From Auanema rhodensis (taxonomy: Eukaryota > Nematoda > Chromadorea > Rhabditida > Rhabditidae), in the NCBI GenBank assembly GCA_964057225.1, contig OZ059895.1, forward strand, positions 22,082,688 to 22,146,687: a stretch of DNA of 64,000 nucleotides, given 5' to 3'. The notes beneath the pieces were generated by a model, which was given only the letters and a program-made list of their open reading frames with translations, did no database searches and had not been told where the DNA came from. This document shows positions 10,634 to 23,500 of the stretch, one piece after another (positions within the stretch are counted from its first letter, which is position 1; each line of letters starts with the position of its first letter). Made by a program: the position numbers and the translations under genes.

Positions 10634-12853
10634 ACACATGATGTGCACTTGGTATGTAACTCGCTTCACGTGAAAGATGAAGAGATGCGGTTTTCAGAAT
10701 TAGATTCCCCATGTCCATATTAGTCTAAAAACAAATTTTTATTAATATTGGTGCATGGTAACCATGACTTTGAAATTTACGTGAACTTTAATTTATGCTA
10801 ATTAAGTGTACACATGATGTGCACTTGGTATGTAACTCGCTTCACGTGAAAGATAAAGAGATGCGGTTTTCCAAATTAGATTTCGCATGTCCATATTAGT
10901 CTAAAAACAAATTTTTATTGATATTGGTGCATGGTAACCATGACTTTAAAATTTACGTGAACTTTAATTTATGCTAATTAAGTGTACACATGATGTGCAC
11001 TCGGTATGTAACTCGCTTCTCGTGAAAGATGAAGAGATGCGGTTTTCAAAATTAGATTCCTCATGTCCATATTAGTCTAAAAACGAATTTTTATTGATAT
11101 TGGTGCATGGTAACCATGACTTTGAAATTTACGTGAACTTTAATTTATGCTTATTAAGTGTACACGTGATGTGCACTTGGTATGTAACTCGCTTCACGTG
11201 AAATATAAAGGGATGCGGTTTTCAAAATTAGATTCCCCATGTCCATATTAGTCTAAAAACAAATTTTTATTGATATTGGTGCATGGTAACCATGACTTTA
11301 AAATTTACGTGAACTTTAATTTATGCTAATTAAGTGTACACATGATGTGCACTTGGTATGTAACTCGCTTCACGTCAAAGATAAAGAGATGCGGTTTTCA
11401 AAATTAGATTCCCCATGTCCATATTAGTCTAAAAACAAATTTTTATTGATATTAGTGCATGGTAACCATGACTTTGAAATTAACGTGAACTTTAATTTAT
11501 GCTAATTAAGTGTACACATGATGTGCACTTGGTATGTAACTCGCTTCACGTCAAAGATAAAGAGATGCGGTTTTCAAAATTAGATTCCCCATGTCCATAT
11601 TAGTCTAAAAACAAATTTTTATTAATATTGGTGCATGGTAACCATGACTTTGAAATTTACGTGAACTTTAATTTATGCTAATTAAGTGTACACGTGATGT
11701 GCACTTGGTATGTAACTCGCTTCACGTGAAAGATAAAGAGATGCGGTTTTCAAAATTAGATTCCCCATGTCCATATTAGTCTAAACACAAATTTTTATTG
11801 ATATTGGTGCATGGTAACCATGACTTTGAAATTTACGTGAACTTTAATTTATGCTAATTAAGTGTACACGTGACGTGCACTTGGTATGTAACTCGCTTCA
11901 CGTGAAAGATAAAGAGATGCGGTTTTCAAAATTAGATTCCCCATTTCCATATTAGTCAAAAAACAAATTTTTATTGATATTGGTGCATGGCAACCATGAC
12001 TTTAAAATTTACGTGAACTTTAATTTATGCTAATTAAGTGTACACATGATGTGCACTTGGTATGTAACTCGCTTCACGTCAAAGATAAAGAGATGCGGTT
12101 TTCAAAATTAGAATCCCCATGTCCATATTAGTCTAAAAACAAATTTTTATTAATATTGGTGCATGGTAACCATGACTTTGAAATTTACGTGAACTTTAAT
12201 TTATGCTAATTAAGTGTACACATGATGTGCGCTTGGTATGTAACTCGCTTCACGTGAAAGATAAAGAGATGCGGTTTTCAAAATTAGATTCCCCATGTCC
12301 ATATTAGTCTAAAAACAAATTTTTATTAATATTGGTGCATGGTAACCATGACTTTGAAATTTACGTGAACTTTAATTTATGCTAATTAAGTGTACACGTG
12401 ATGTGCACTTGGTATGTAACTCGCTTCACGTGAAAGATAAAGAGATGCGGTTTTCAAAATTAGATTCCCCATGTCCATATTAGTCTAAAAACAAATTTTT
12501 ATTGATATTGGTGCATGGTAACCATGACTTTGAAATTTACGTGAACTTTAATTTATGCTAATTAAGTGTACACATGATGTGCACTTGGTATGTAACTCGC
12601 TTCACGTCAAAGATAAAGAGATGCGGTTTTCAAAATTAGATTCCCCATGTCCATATTAGTCTAAAAACAAATTTTTATTAATATTGGTGCATGGTAACCA
12701 TGACTTTGAAATTTACGTGAACTTTAATTTATGCTAATTAAGTGTACACATGATGTGCACTTGGTATGTAACTCGCTTCACGTCAAAGATAAAGAGATGC
12801 GGTTTTCAAAATTAGATTCCCCATGACCATATTAGTCTAAAAACCAATTTTTA

Positions 12854-15800
12854 TTAATATTGGTGCATGGTAACCATGACTTTGAAATTTACGTGAACTT
12901 TAATTTATGAAGTGTACACGTGATTTTATTAAGTGTACACGTGATGTGCACTTGGTATGTAACTCGCTTCACGTGAAAGATAAAGAGATGCGGTTTTCAA
13001 AATTAGATTCCCCATGTCCATATTAGTCTAAAAACAAATTTTTATTAATATTGGTGCATGGTAACCATGACTTTGAAATTTACGTGAATTTTAATTTATG
13101 CTAATTAAGTGTACACATGATGTGCACTTGGTATGTAACTCGCTTCACGTCAAAGATAAAGAGATGCGGTTTTCAAAATTAGATTCCCCATGACCATATT
13201 AGTCTAAAAACCAATTTTTATTAATATTGGTGCATGGTAACCATGACTTTGAAATTAACGTGAACTTTAATTTATGAAGTGTACACGTGATTTTATTAAG
13301 TGTACACGTGATGTGCACTTGGTATGTAACTCGCTTCACGTGAAAGATAAAGGGATGCGGTTTTCAAAATTAGATTCCCCATGTCCATATTAGTCTAAAA
13401 ACCAATTTTTATTAATATTGGTGCATGGTAACCATGACTTTGAAATTTACGTGAACTTTAATTTATGCTAATTAAGTGTACACATGATGTGCACTTGGTA
13501 TGTAACTCGCTTCACGTGAAAGATGAAGAGATGCGGTTTTCAAAATTAGATTCCCCATGTCCATATTAGTCTAAAAACAAATTTTTATTAATATTGGTGC
13601 ATGGTAACCATGACTTTGAAATTTACGTGAACTTTAATTTATGCTAATTAAGTGTACACATGATGTGCACTTGGTATGTAACTCGCTTCACGTCAAAGAT
13701 AAAGAGATGCGGTTTTCAAAATTAGATTCCCCATGACCATATTAGTCTAAAAACCAATTTTTATTAATATTGGTGCATGGTAACCATGACTTTGAAATTT
13801 ACGTGAACTTTAATTTATGAAGTGTACACGTGATTTTATTAAGTGTACACGTGATGTGCACTTGGTATGTAACTCGCTTCACGTGAAAGATAAAGAGATG
13901 CGGTTTTCAAAATTAGATTCCCCATGTCCATATTAGTCTAAAAACAAATTTTTATTGATATTGGTGCATGGTAACCATGAATTTGAAATTTACGTGAACT
14001 TTAATTTATGCTAATTAAGTGTACACATGATGTGCACTTGGTATGTAACTCGCTTCACGTCAAAGATAAAGAGATGCGGTTTTCAAAATTAGATTCCCCA
14101 TGTCCATATTAGTCTAAAAACAAATTTTTATTAATATTGGTGCATGGTAACCATGACTTTGAAATTTACGTGAATTTTAATTTATGCTAATTAAGTGTAC
14201 ACATGATGTGCACTTGGTATGTAACTCGCTTCACGTCAAAGATAAAGAGATGCGGTTTTCAAAATTAGATTCCCCATGACCATATTAGTCTAAAAACCAA
14301 TTTTTATTAATATTGGTGCATGGTAACCATGACTTTGAAATTAACGTGAACTTTAATTTATGAAGTGTACACGTGATTTTATTAAGTGTACACGTGATGT
14401 GCACTTGGTATGTAACTCGCTTCACGTGAAAGATAAAGGGATGCGGTTTTCAAAATTAGATTCCCCATGTCCATATTAGTCTAAAAACCAATTTTTATTA
14501 ATATTGGTGCATGGTAACCATGACTTTGAAATTTACGTGAACTTTAATTTATGCTAATTAAGTGTACACATGATGTGCACTTGGTATGTAACTCGCTTCA
14601 CGTGAAAGATGAAGAGATGCGGTTTTCAAAATTAGGTTCCTCATGTCCATATTAGTCTAAAAACTAATTTTTATTGATATTGGTGCATGGTAACCATGAC
14701 TTTGAAATTTACGTGAACTTTAATTTATGCTTATTAAGTGTACACGTGATGTGCACTTGGTATGTAACTCGCTTCACGTGAAAGATAAAGGGATGCGGTT
14801 TTCAAAATTAGATTCCCCATGTCCATATTAGTCTAAAAACCAATTTTTATTAATATTGGTGCATGGTAACCATGACTTTGAAATTTACGTGAACTTTAAT
14901 TTATGCTAATTAAGTGTACACATGATGTGCACTTGGTATGTAACTCGCTTCACGTGAAAGATAAAGAGATGCGGTTTTCAAAATTAGATTCCCCATGTCC
15001 ATATTAGTCTAAAAACAAATTTTTATTGATATTGGTGCATGGTAACCATGAATTTGAAATTAACGTGAACTTTAATTTATGCTAATTAAGTGTACACATG
15101 ATGTGCACTTGGTATGTAACTCGCTTCACGTCAAAGATAAAGAGATGCGGTTTTCAAAATTAGATTTCCCATGTCCATATTAGTCTAAAAACAGATTTTT
15201 ATTGATATTGGTGCATGGTAACCATGACTTTGAAATTTACGTGAACTTCAATTTATGCTAATTAAGTGTACACGTGATGTGCACTTGGTATGTAACTCGC
15301 TTCACGTGAAAGATAAAGAGATGCGGTTTTCAAAATTAGATTCCCCATGTCCATATTAGTCTAAAAACAAATTTTTATTAATATTGGTGCATGGTAACCA
15401 TGACTTTGAAATTTACGTGAATTTTAATTTATGCTAATTAAGTGTACACATGATGTGCACTTGGTATGTAACTCGCTTCACGTCAAAGATAAAGAGATGC
15501 GGTTTTCAAAATTAGATTCCCCATGACCATATTAGTCTAAAAACCAATTTTTATTAATATTGGTGCATGGTAACCATGACTTTGAAATTTACGTGAACTT
15601 TAATTTATGAAGTGTACACGTGATTTTATTAAGTGTACACGTGATGTGCACTTGGTATGTAACTCGCTTCACGTGAAAGATAAAGGGATGCGGTTTTCAA
15701 AATTAGATTCCCCATGTCCATATTAGTCTAAAAACCAATTTTTATTAATATTGGTGCATGGTAACCATGACTTTGAAATTTACGTGAACTTTAATTTATG

Positions 15801-18800
15801 CTAATTAAGTGTACACATGATGTGCACTTGGTATGTAACTCGCTTCACGTGAAAGATGAAGAGATGCGGTTTTCAAAATTAGGTTCCTCATGTCCATATT
15901 AGTCTAAAAACTAATTTTTATTGATATTGGTGCATGGTAACCATGACTTTGAAATTTACGTGAACTTTAATTTATGCTTATTAAGTGTACACGTGATGTG
16001 CACTTGGTATGTAACTCGCTTCACGTGAAAGATAAAGGGATGCGGTTTTCAAAATTAGATTCCCCATGTCCATATTAGTCTAAAAACCAATTTTTATTAA
16101 TATTGGTGCATGGTAACCATGACTTTGAAATTTACGTGAACTTTAATTTATGCTAATTAAGTGTACACATGATGTGCACTTGGTATGTAACTCGCTTCAC
16201 GTGAAAGATAAAGAGATGCGGTTTTCAAAATTAGATTCCCCATGTCCATATTAGTCTAAAAACAAATTTTTATTGATATTGGTGCATGGTAACCATGAAT
16301 TTGAAATTAACGTGAACTTTAATTTATGCTAATTAAGTGTACACATGATGTGCACTTGGTATGTAACTCGCTTCACGTCAAAGATAAAGAGATGCGGTTT
16401 TCAAAATTAGATTTCCCATGTCCATATTAGTCTAAAAACAGATTTTTATTGATATTGGTGCATGGTAACCATGACTTTGAAATTTACGTGAACTTCAATT
16501 TATGCTAATTAAGTGTACACGTGATGTGCACTTGGTATGTAACTCGCTTCACGTGAAAGATAAAGAGATGCGGTTTTCAAAATTAGATTCCCCATGTCCA
16601 TATTAGTCTAAAAACAAATTTTTATTGATATTGGTGCATGGTAACCATGACTTTGAAATTTACGTGAACTTTAATTTATGCTAATTAAGTGTACACATGA
16701 TGTGCACTTGGTATGTAACTCGCTTCACGTCAAAGATAAAGAGATGCGGTTTTCAAAATTAGATTCCCCATGTCCATATTAGTCTAAAAACAAATTTTTA
16801 TTAATATTGGTGCATGGTAACCATGACTTTGAAATTTACGTGAACTTTAATTTATGCTAATTAAGTGTACACATGATGTGCACTTGGTATGTAACTCGCT
16901 TCACGTCAAAGATAAAGAGATGCGGTTTTCAAAATTAGATTCCCCATGACCATATTAGTCTAAAAACCAATTTTTATTAATATTGGTGCATGGTAACCAT
17001 GACTTTGAAATTTACGTGAACTTTAATTTATGAAGTGTACACGTGATTTTATTAAGTGTACACGTGATGTGCACTTGGTATGTAACTCGCTTCACGTGAA
17101 AGATAAAGAGATGCGGTTTTCAAAATTAGATTCCCCATTTCCATATTAGTCTAAAAACAAATTTTTATTGATATTGGTGCATGGCAACCATGACTTTAAA
17201 ATTTACGTGAACTTTAATTTATGCTAATTAAGTGTACACATGATGTGCACTTGGTATGTAACTCGTTTCACGTCAAAGATAAAGAGATGCGGTTTTCAAA
17301 ATTGGATTCCCCATGTCCATATTAGTCTAAAAACAAATTTTTATTAATATTGGTGCATGGTAACCATGACTTTGAAATTTACGTGAATTTTAATTTATGC
17401 TAATTAAGTGTACACATGATGTGCACTTGGTATGTAACTCGCTTCACGTCAAAGATAAAGAGATGCGGTTTTCAAAATTAGATTCCCCATGACCATATTA
17501 GTCTAAAAACCAATTTTTATTAGTATTGGTGCATGGTAACCATGTTTTTGAAATTTACGTGAACTTTAATTTATGAAGTGTACACGTGATTTTATTAAGT
17601 GTACACGTGATGTGCACTTGGTATGTAACTCGCTTCACGTGAAAGATAAAGGGATGCGGTTTTCAAAATTAGATTCCCCATGTCCATATTAGTCTAAAAA
17701 CCAATTTTTATTAATATTGGTGCATGGTAACCATGACTTTGAAATTTACGTGAACTTTAATTTATGCTAATTAAGTGTACACATGATGTGCACTTGGTAT
17801 GTAACTCGCTTCACGTGAAAGATGAAGAGATGCGGTTTTCAAAATTAGGTTCCTCATGTCCATATTAGTCTAAAAACGAATTTTTATTGATATTGGTGCA
17901 TGGTAACCATGACTTTGAAATTTACGTGAACTTTAATTTATGCTTATTAAGTGTACACGTGATGTGCACTTGGTATGTAACTCGCTTCACGTGAAAGATA
18001 AAGGGATGCGGTTTTCAAAATTAGATTCCCCATGTCCATATTAGTCTAAAAACCAATTTTTATTAATATTGGTGCATGGTAACCATGACTTTGAAATTTA
18101 CGTGAACTTTAATTTATGCTAATTAAGTGTACACATGATGTGCACTTGGTATGTAACTCGCTTCACGTGAAAGATAAAGAGATGCGGTTTTCAAAATTAG
18201 ATTCCCCATGTCCATATTAGTCTAAAAACAAATTTTTATTGATATTGGTGCATGGTAACCATGAATTTGAAATTTACGTGAACTTTAATTTATGCTAATT
18301 AAGTGTACACATGATGTGCACTTGGTATGTAACTCGCTTCACGTCAAAGATAAAGAGATGCGGTTTTCAAAATTAGATTTCCCATGTCCATATTAGTCTA
18401 AAAACAGATTTTTATTGATATTGGTGCATGGTAACCATGACTTTGAAATTTACGTGAACTTTAATTTATGCTAATTAAGTGTACACATGATGTGCACTTG
18501 GTATGTAACTCGCTTCACGTCAAAGATAAAGAGATGCGGTTTTCAAAATTAGATTCCCCATGTCCATATTAGTCTAAAAACAAATTTTTATTAATATTGG
18601 TGCATGGTAACCATGACTTTGAAATTTACGTGAACTTTAATTTATGCTAATTAAGTGTACACATGATGTGCACTTGGTATGTAACTCGCTTCACGTCAAA
18701 GATAAAGAGATGCGGTTTTCAAAATTAGATTCCCCATGACCATATTAGTCTAAAAACCAATTTTTATTAATATTGGTGCATGGTAACCATGACTTTGAAA

Positions 18801-18957
18801 TTTACGTGAACTTTAATTTATGAAGTGTACACGTGATTTTATTAAGTGTACACGTGATGTGCACTTGGTATGTAACTCGCTTCACGTGAAAGATAAAGAG
18901 ATGCGGTTTTCAAAATTAGATTCCCCATGTCCATATTAGTCTAAAAACAAATTTTTA
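12854..18957 (+). repeat. 191-bp monomer class (eight copies)
   Basis: Monomers at 12854-13044, 13221-13411, 13764-13954, 14307-14497, 15554-15744, 16977-17167, 17520-17710 and 18767-18957 have, after tttatg, the 6-bp ctaatt replaced by 21 bp: aagtgtacacgtgat followed by tttatt. The first 15 bases duplicate the adjacent aagtgtacacgtgat, so each of these monomers has two tandem copies of that motif and three CACGTG sequences in all, counting the one in ttcacgtgaa. The preceding monomer always has catgacc and aaaccaatt. The sixth copy joins a catttcc state downstream, and the seventh has private changes (tagtattgg, catgtttttg). Confidence 0.93.
14060..16610 (+). repeat. Tandem 7-monomer higher-order repeat (1,247 bp x 2)
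   Basis: 14060-15306 and 15307-16553 match over their length at an offset of 1,247 bp, and the match runs on to about 16610. Shared markers in order: gtgaatttt, the 191-bp monomer, ttaggttcctc with aaaactaattttt (a state seen only here), tatgcttattaag, ccatgaatttg with attaacgtg, aaaacagattttt, and acttcaattt. A difference noted by eye is attaacgtg near 14340 versus atttacgtg near 15587. One copy of the 191-bp monomer per period explains why the period is 7 x 176 + 15. Confidence 0.85.
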
Positions 18958-19309
18958 TTGATATTGGTGCATGGTAACCATGAATTTGAAATTTACGTGA
19001 ACTTTAATTTATGCTAATTAAGTGTACACATGATGTGCACTTGGTATGTAACTCGCTTCACGTCAAAGATAAAGAGATGCGGTTTTCAAAATTAGATTCC
19101 CCATGTCCATATTAGTCTAAAAACAAATTTTTATTAATATTGGTGCATGGTAACCATGACTTTGAAATTTACGTGAATTTTAATTTATGCTAATTAAGTG
19201 TACACATGATGTGCACTTGGTATGTAACTCGCTTCACGTCAAAGATAAAGAGATGCGGTTTTCAAAATTAGATTCCCCATGACCATATTAGTCTAAAAAC
19301 CAATTTTTA

Positions 19310-19479
19310 TTAATATTGGTGCATGGTAACCATGACTTTGAAATTTACGTGAACTTTAATTTATGAAGTGTACACGTGATGTGCACTTGGTATGTAACTC
19401 GCTTCACGTGAAAGATAAAGAGATGCGGTTTTCAAAATTAGATTCCCCATGTCCATATTAGTCTAAAAACAAATTTTTA
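19310..19479 (+). repeat. 170-bp monomer, first copy
   Basis: The sequence tttatg joins directly to aagtgtacacgtgatg, with ctaatt missing (a net 6 bp shorter than the norm). It is exactly 21 bp shorter than the 191-bp class and shares that class's left-hand markers (catgacc, aaaccaatt). It therefore looks like a 191-bp monomer that lost one of its two direct repeats. Confidence 0.92.
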
Positions 19480-19655
19480 TTAATATTGGTGCATGGTAAC
19501 CATGACTTTGAAATTTACGTGAATTTTAATTTATGCTAATTAAGTGTACACATGATGTGCACTTGGTATGTAACTCGCTTCACGTCAAAGATAAAGAGAT
19601 GCGGTTTTCAAAATTAGATTCCCCATGACCATATTAGTCTAAAAACCAATTTTTA

Positions 19656-19825
19656 TTAATATTGGTGCATGGTAACCATGACTTTGAAATTTACGTGAAC
19701 TTTAATTTATGAAGTGTACACGTGATGTGCACTTGGTATGTAACTCGCTTCACGTGAAAGATAAAGAGATGCGGTTTTCAAAATTAGATTCCCCATGTCC
19801 ATATTAGTCTAAAAACAAATTTTTA
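19656..19825 (+). repeat. 170-bp monomer, second copy
   Basis: Same structure as 19310-19479, two monomers (346 bp) downstream. The intervening monomer (19480-19655) has gtgaattttaattt and gtcaaag followed by catgacc and aaaccaatt. The pair is therefore a two-unit repeat made by local duplication after the 21-bp loss. Confidence 0.9.
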
Positions 19826-20599
19826 TTGATATTGGTGCATGGTAACCATGACTTTGAAATTTACGTGAACTTTAATTTATGCTAATTAAGTGTACACGTG
19901 ATGTGCACTTGGTATGTAACTCGCTTCACGTCAAAGATAAAGTGATGCGGTTTTCAAAATTAGATTCCCCATGTCCATATTAGTCTAAAAACAAATTTTT
20001 ATTAATATTGGTGCATGGTAACCATAACTTTGAAATTTACGTGAACTTTAATTTATGCTAATTAAGTGTACACATGATGTGCACTTGGTATGTAACTCGC
20101 TTCACGTGAAAGATGAAGAGATGCGGTTTTCAAAATTAGATTCCCCATTTCCATATTAGTCTAAAAACAAATTTTTATTGATATTGGTGCATGGTAACCA
20201 TGACTTTGAAATTTACGTGAACTTTAATTTATGCTAATTAAGTGTACACATGATGTGCACTTGGTATGTAACTCGCTTCACGTCAAAGATAAAGAGATGC
20301 GGTTTTCAAAATTAGATTCCCCATTTCCATATTAGTCTAAAAACAAATTTTTATTGATATTGGTGCATGGTAACCATGACTTTGAAATTTACGTGAACTT
20401 TAATTTATGCTAATTAAGTGTACACATGATGTGCACTTGGTATGTAACTCGCTTCACGTCAAAGATAAAGAGATGCGGTTTTCAAAATTAGATTCCCCAT
20501 GTCCATATTAGTCTAAAAACAAATTTTTATTAATATTGGTGCATGGTAACCATGACTTTGAAATTTACGTGAACTTTAATTTATGCTAATTAAGTGTAC

Positions 20600-23500
20600 A
20601 CGTGATGTGCACTTGGTATGTAACTCGCTTCACGTCAAAGATAAAGAGATGCGGTTTTCAAAATTAGATTCCCCATGTCCATATTAGTCTAAAAACAAAT
20701 TTTTATTAATATTGGTGCATGGTAACCATGACTTTGAAATTTACGTGAACTTCAATTTATGCTAATTAAGTGTACACGTGATGTGCACTTGGTATGTAAC
20801 TCGCTTCACGTGAAAGATAAAGAGATGCGGTTTTCAAAATTAGGTTCCCCATGTCCATATTAGTCTAAAAACAAATTTTTATTAATATTGGTGCATGGTA
20901 ACCATGACTTTGAAATTTACGTGAACTTTAATTTATGCTAATTAAGTGTACACATGATGTGCACTTGGTATGTAACTCGCTTCACGTGAAAGATGAAGAG
21001 ATGCGGTTTTCAAAATTAGATTCCCCATTTCCATATTAGTCTAAAAACAAATTTTTATTGATATTGGTGCATGGTAACCATGACTTTGAAATTTACGTGA
21101 ACTTTAATTTATGCTAATTAAGTGTACACATGATGTGCACTTGGTATGTAACTCGCTTCACGTCAAAGATAAAGAGATGCGGTTTTCAAAATTAGATTCG
21201 ACATTTCCATGTTAGTCTAAAAACAAATTTTTATTGATATTGGTGCATGGTAACCATGACTTTGAAATTTACGTGAACTTTAATTTATGCTAATTAAGTG
21301 TACACATGATGTGCACTTGGTATGTAACTCGCTTCACGTCAAAGATAAAGAGATGCGGTTTTCAAAATTAGATTCCCCATGTCCATATTAGTCTAAAAAC
21401 AAATTTTTATTAATATTGGTGCATGGTAACCATGACTTTGAAATTTACGTGAACTTTAATTTATGCTAATTAAGTGTACACATGATGTGCACTTGGTATG
21501 TAACTCGCTTCACGTGAAAGATGAAGAGATGCGGTTTTCAAAATTAGGTTCCTCATGTCCATATTAGTCTAAAAACGAATTTTTATTGATATTGGTGCAT
21601 GGTAACCATGACTTTGAAATTTACGTGAACTTTAATTTATGCTTATTAAGTGTACACGTGATGTGCACTTGGTATGTAACTCGCTTCACGTGAAAGATAA
21701 AGGGATGCGGTTTTCAAAATTAGATTCCCCATGTCCATATTAGTCTAAAAACAAATTTTTATTGATATTGGTGCATGGTAACCATGACTTTGAAATTTAC
21801 GTGAACTTTAATTTATGAAAATTAAGTGTACACATGATGTGCACTTGGTATGTAACTCGCTTCACGTGAAAGATGAAGAGATGCGGTTTTCAAAATTAGA
21901 TTCCCCATTTCCATATTAGTCTAAAAACAAATTTTTATTGATATTGGTGCATGGTAACCATGACTTTGAAATTTACGTGAACTTTAATTTATGCTAATTA
22001 AGTGTACACATGATGTGAACTTGGTATGTAACTCGCTTCACGTGAAAGATAAAGAGATGCGGTTTTCAAAATTAGGTTCCCCATGTCCATATTAGTCTAA
22101 AAACAAATTTTTATTAATATTGGTGCATGGTAACCATGACTTTGAAATTTACGTGAACTTTAATTTATGCTAATTAAGTGTACACATGATGTGCACTTGG
22201 TATGTAACTCGCTTCACGTCAAAGATAAAGAGATGCGGTTTTCAAAATTAGATTCGACATTTCCATATTAGTCTAAAAACAAATTTTTATTGATATTGGT
22301 GCATGGTAACCATGACTTTGAAATTTACGTGAACTTTAATTTATGCTAATTAAGTGTACACATGATGTGCACTTGGTATGTAACTCGCTTCACGTGAAAG
22401 ATAAAGAGATGCGGTTTTCAAAATTAGATTCCCCATTTCCATATTAGACTAAAAACGAATTTTTATTGATATTGGTGCATGGTAACCATGACTTTGAAAT
22501 TTACGTGAACTTTAATTTATGCTTATTAAGTGTACACATGATGTGCACTTGGTATGTAACTCGCTTCACGTGAAAGATAAAGAGATGCGGTTTTCAAAAT
22601 TAGATTCCCCATTTCCATATTAGTCTAAAAACAAATTTTTATTGATATTGGTGCATGGTAACCATGACTTTGAAATTTACGTGAACTTTAATTTATGCTA
22701 ATTAAGTGTACACATGATGTGAACTTGGTATGTAACTCGCTTCACGTCAAAGATAAAGAGATGCGGTTTTCAAAATTAGATTCCCCATGTCCATATTAGT
22801 CTAAAAACAAATTTTTATTAATATTGGTGCATGGTAACCATGACTTTGAAATTTACGTGAACTTTAATTTATGCTAATTAAGTGTACACATGATGTGCAC
22901 TTGGTATGTAACTCGCTTCACGTCAAAGATAAAGAGATGCGGTTTTCAAAATTAGATTCCCCATGTCCATATTAGTCTAAAAACAAATTTTTATTAATAT
23001 TGGTGCATGGTAACCATGACTTTGAAATTTACGTGAACTTCAATTTATGCTAATTAAGTGTACACGTGATGTGCACTTGGTATGTAACTCGCTTCACGTG
23101 AAAGATAAAGAGATGCGGTTTTCAAAATTAGGTTCCCCATGTCCATATTAGTCTAAAAACAAATTTTTATTAATATTGGTGCATGGTAACCATGACTTTG
23201 AAATTTACGTGAACTTTAATTTATGCTAATTAAGTGTACACATGATGTGCACTTGGTATGTAACTCGCTTCACGTGAAAGATGAAGAGATGCGGTTTTCA
23301 AAATTAGATTCCCCATTTCCATATTAGTCTAAAAACAAATTTTTATTGATATTGGTGCATGGTAACCATGACTTTGAAATTTACGTGAACTTTAATTTAT
23401 GCTAATTAAGTGTACACATGATGTGCACTTGGTATGTAACTCGCTTCACGTCAAAGATAAAGAGATGCGGTTTTCAAAATTAGATTCGACATTTCCATAT

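Larger units (their letters stand above)
2481..11100 (+). repeat. Mosaic domain with tttgacatt and one-base-deletion monomers
   Basis: This domain is defined by monomers with tttgacatt (2492, 3019, 4433, 5840, 6367, 7950, 8652, 10066), which appear nowhere else in the window, each followed about one half-monomer later by a one-T deletion. The spacings of tttgacatt (527, 1414, 1407, 527, 1583, 702 and 1414 bp) are multiples of the monomer corrected for the included length variants. Other private markers are ttccaaattagatttcgc, cataattag, and cacgtgaaatataaaggg. The domain is built from overlapping duplicated blocks listed separately. Confidence 0.8.
11100..20600 (+). repeat. Domain with 191-bp and 170-bp monomers
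   Basis: About 54 monomers with markers largely private to this zone: catgacc with aaaaaccaattttt directly before each 191-bp or 170-bp unit, gtgaattttaattt, ccatgaatttg, attaacgtg, aaaacagattttt (15191, 16438, 18404) and acttcaattt. Spacing of the aaaacag marker is 1,247 bp (7 monomers plus one 15-bp excess) and 1,966 bp (11 monomers plus two excesses), so the domain holds multimers of different size rather than one period. Confidence 0.8.

Noticed and set aside
12907-12930. Transposon insertion in the 191-bp monomers
   Set aside because: The extra bases are a duplication of the neighbouring aagtgtacacgtgat plus tttatt. There are no terminal inverted repeats or target-site duplications, so local slippage or repair explains it better.
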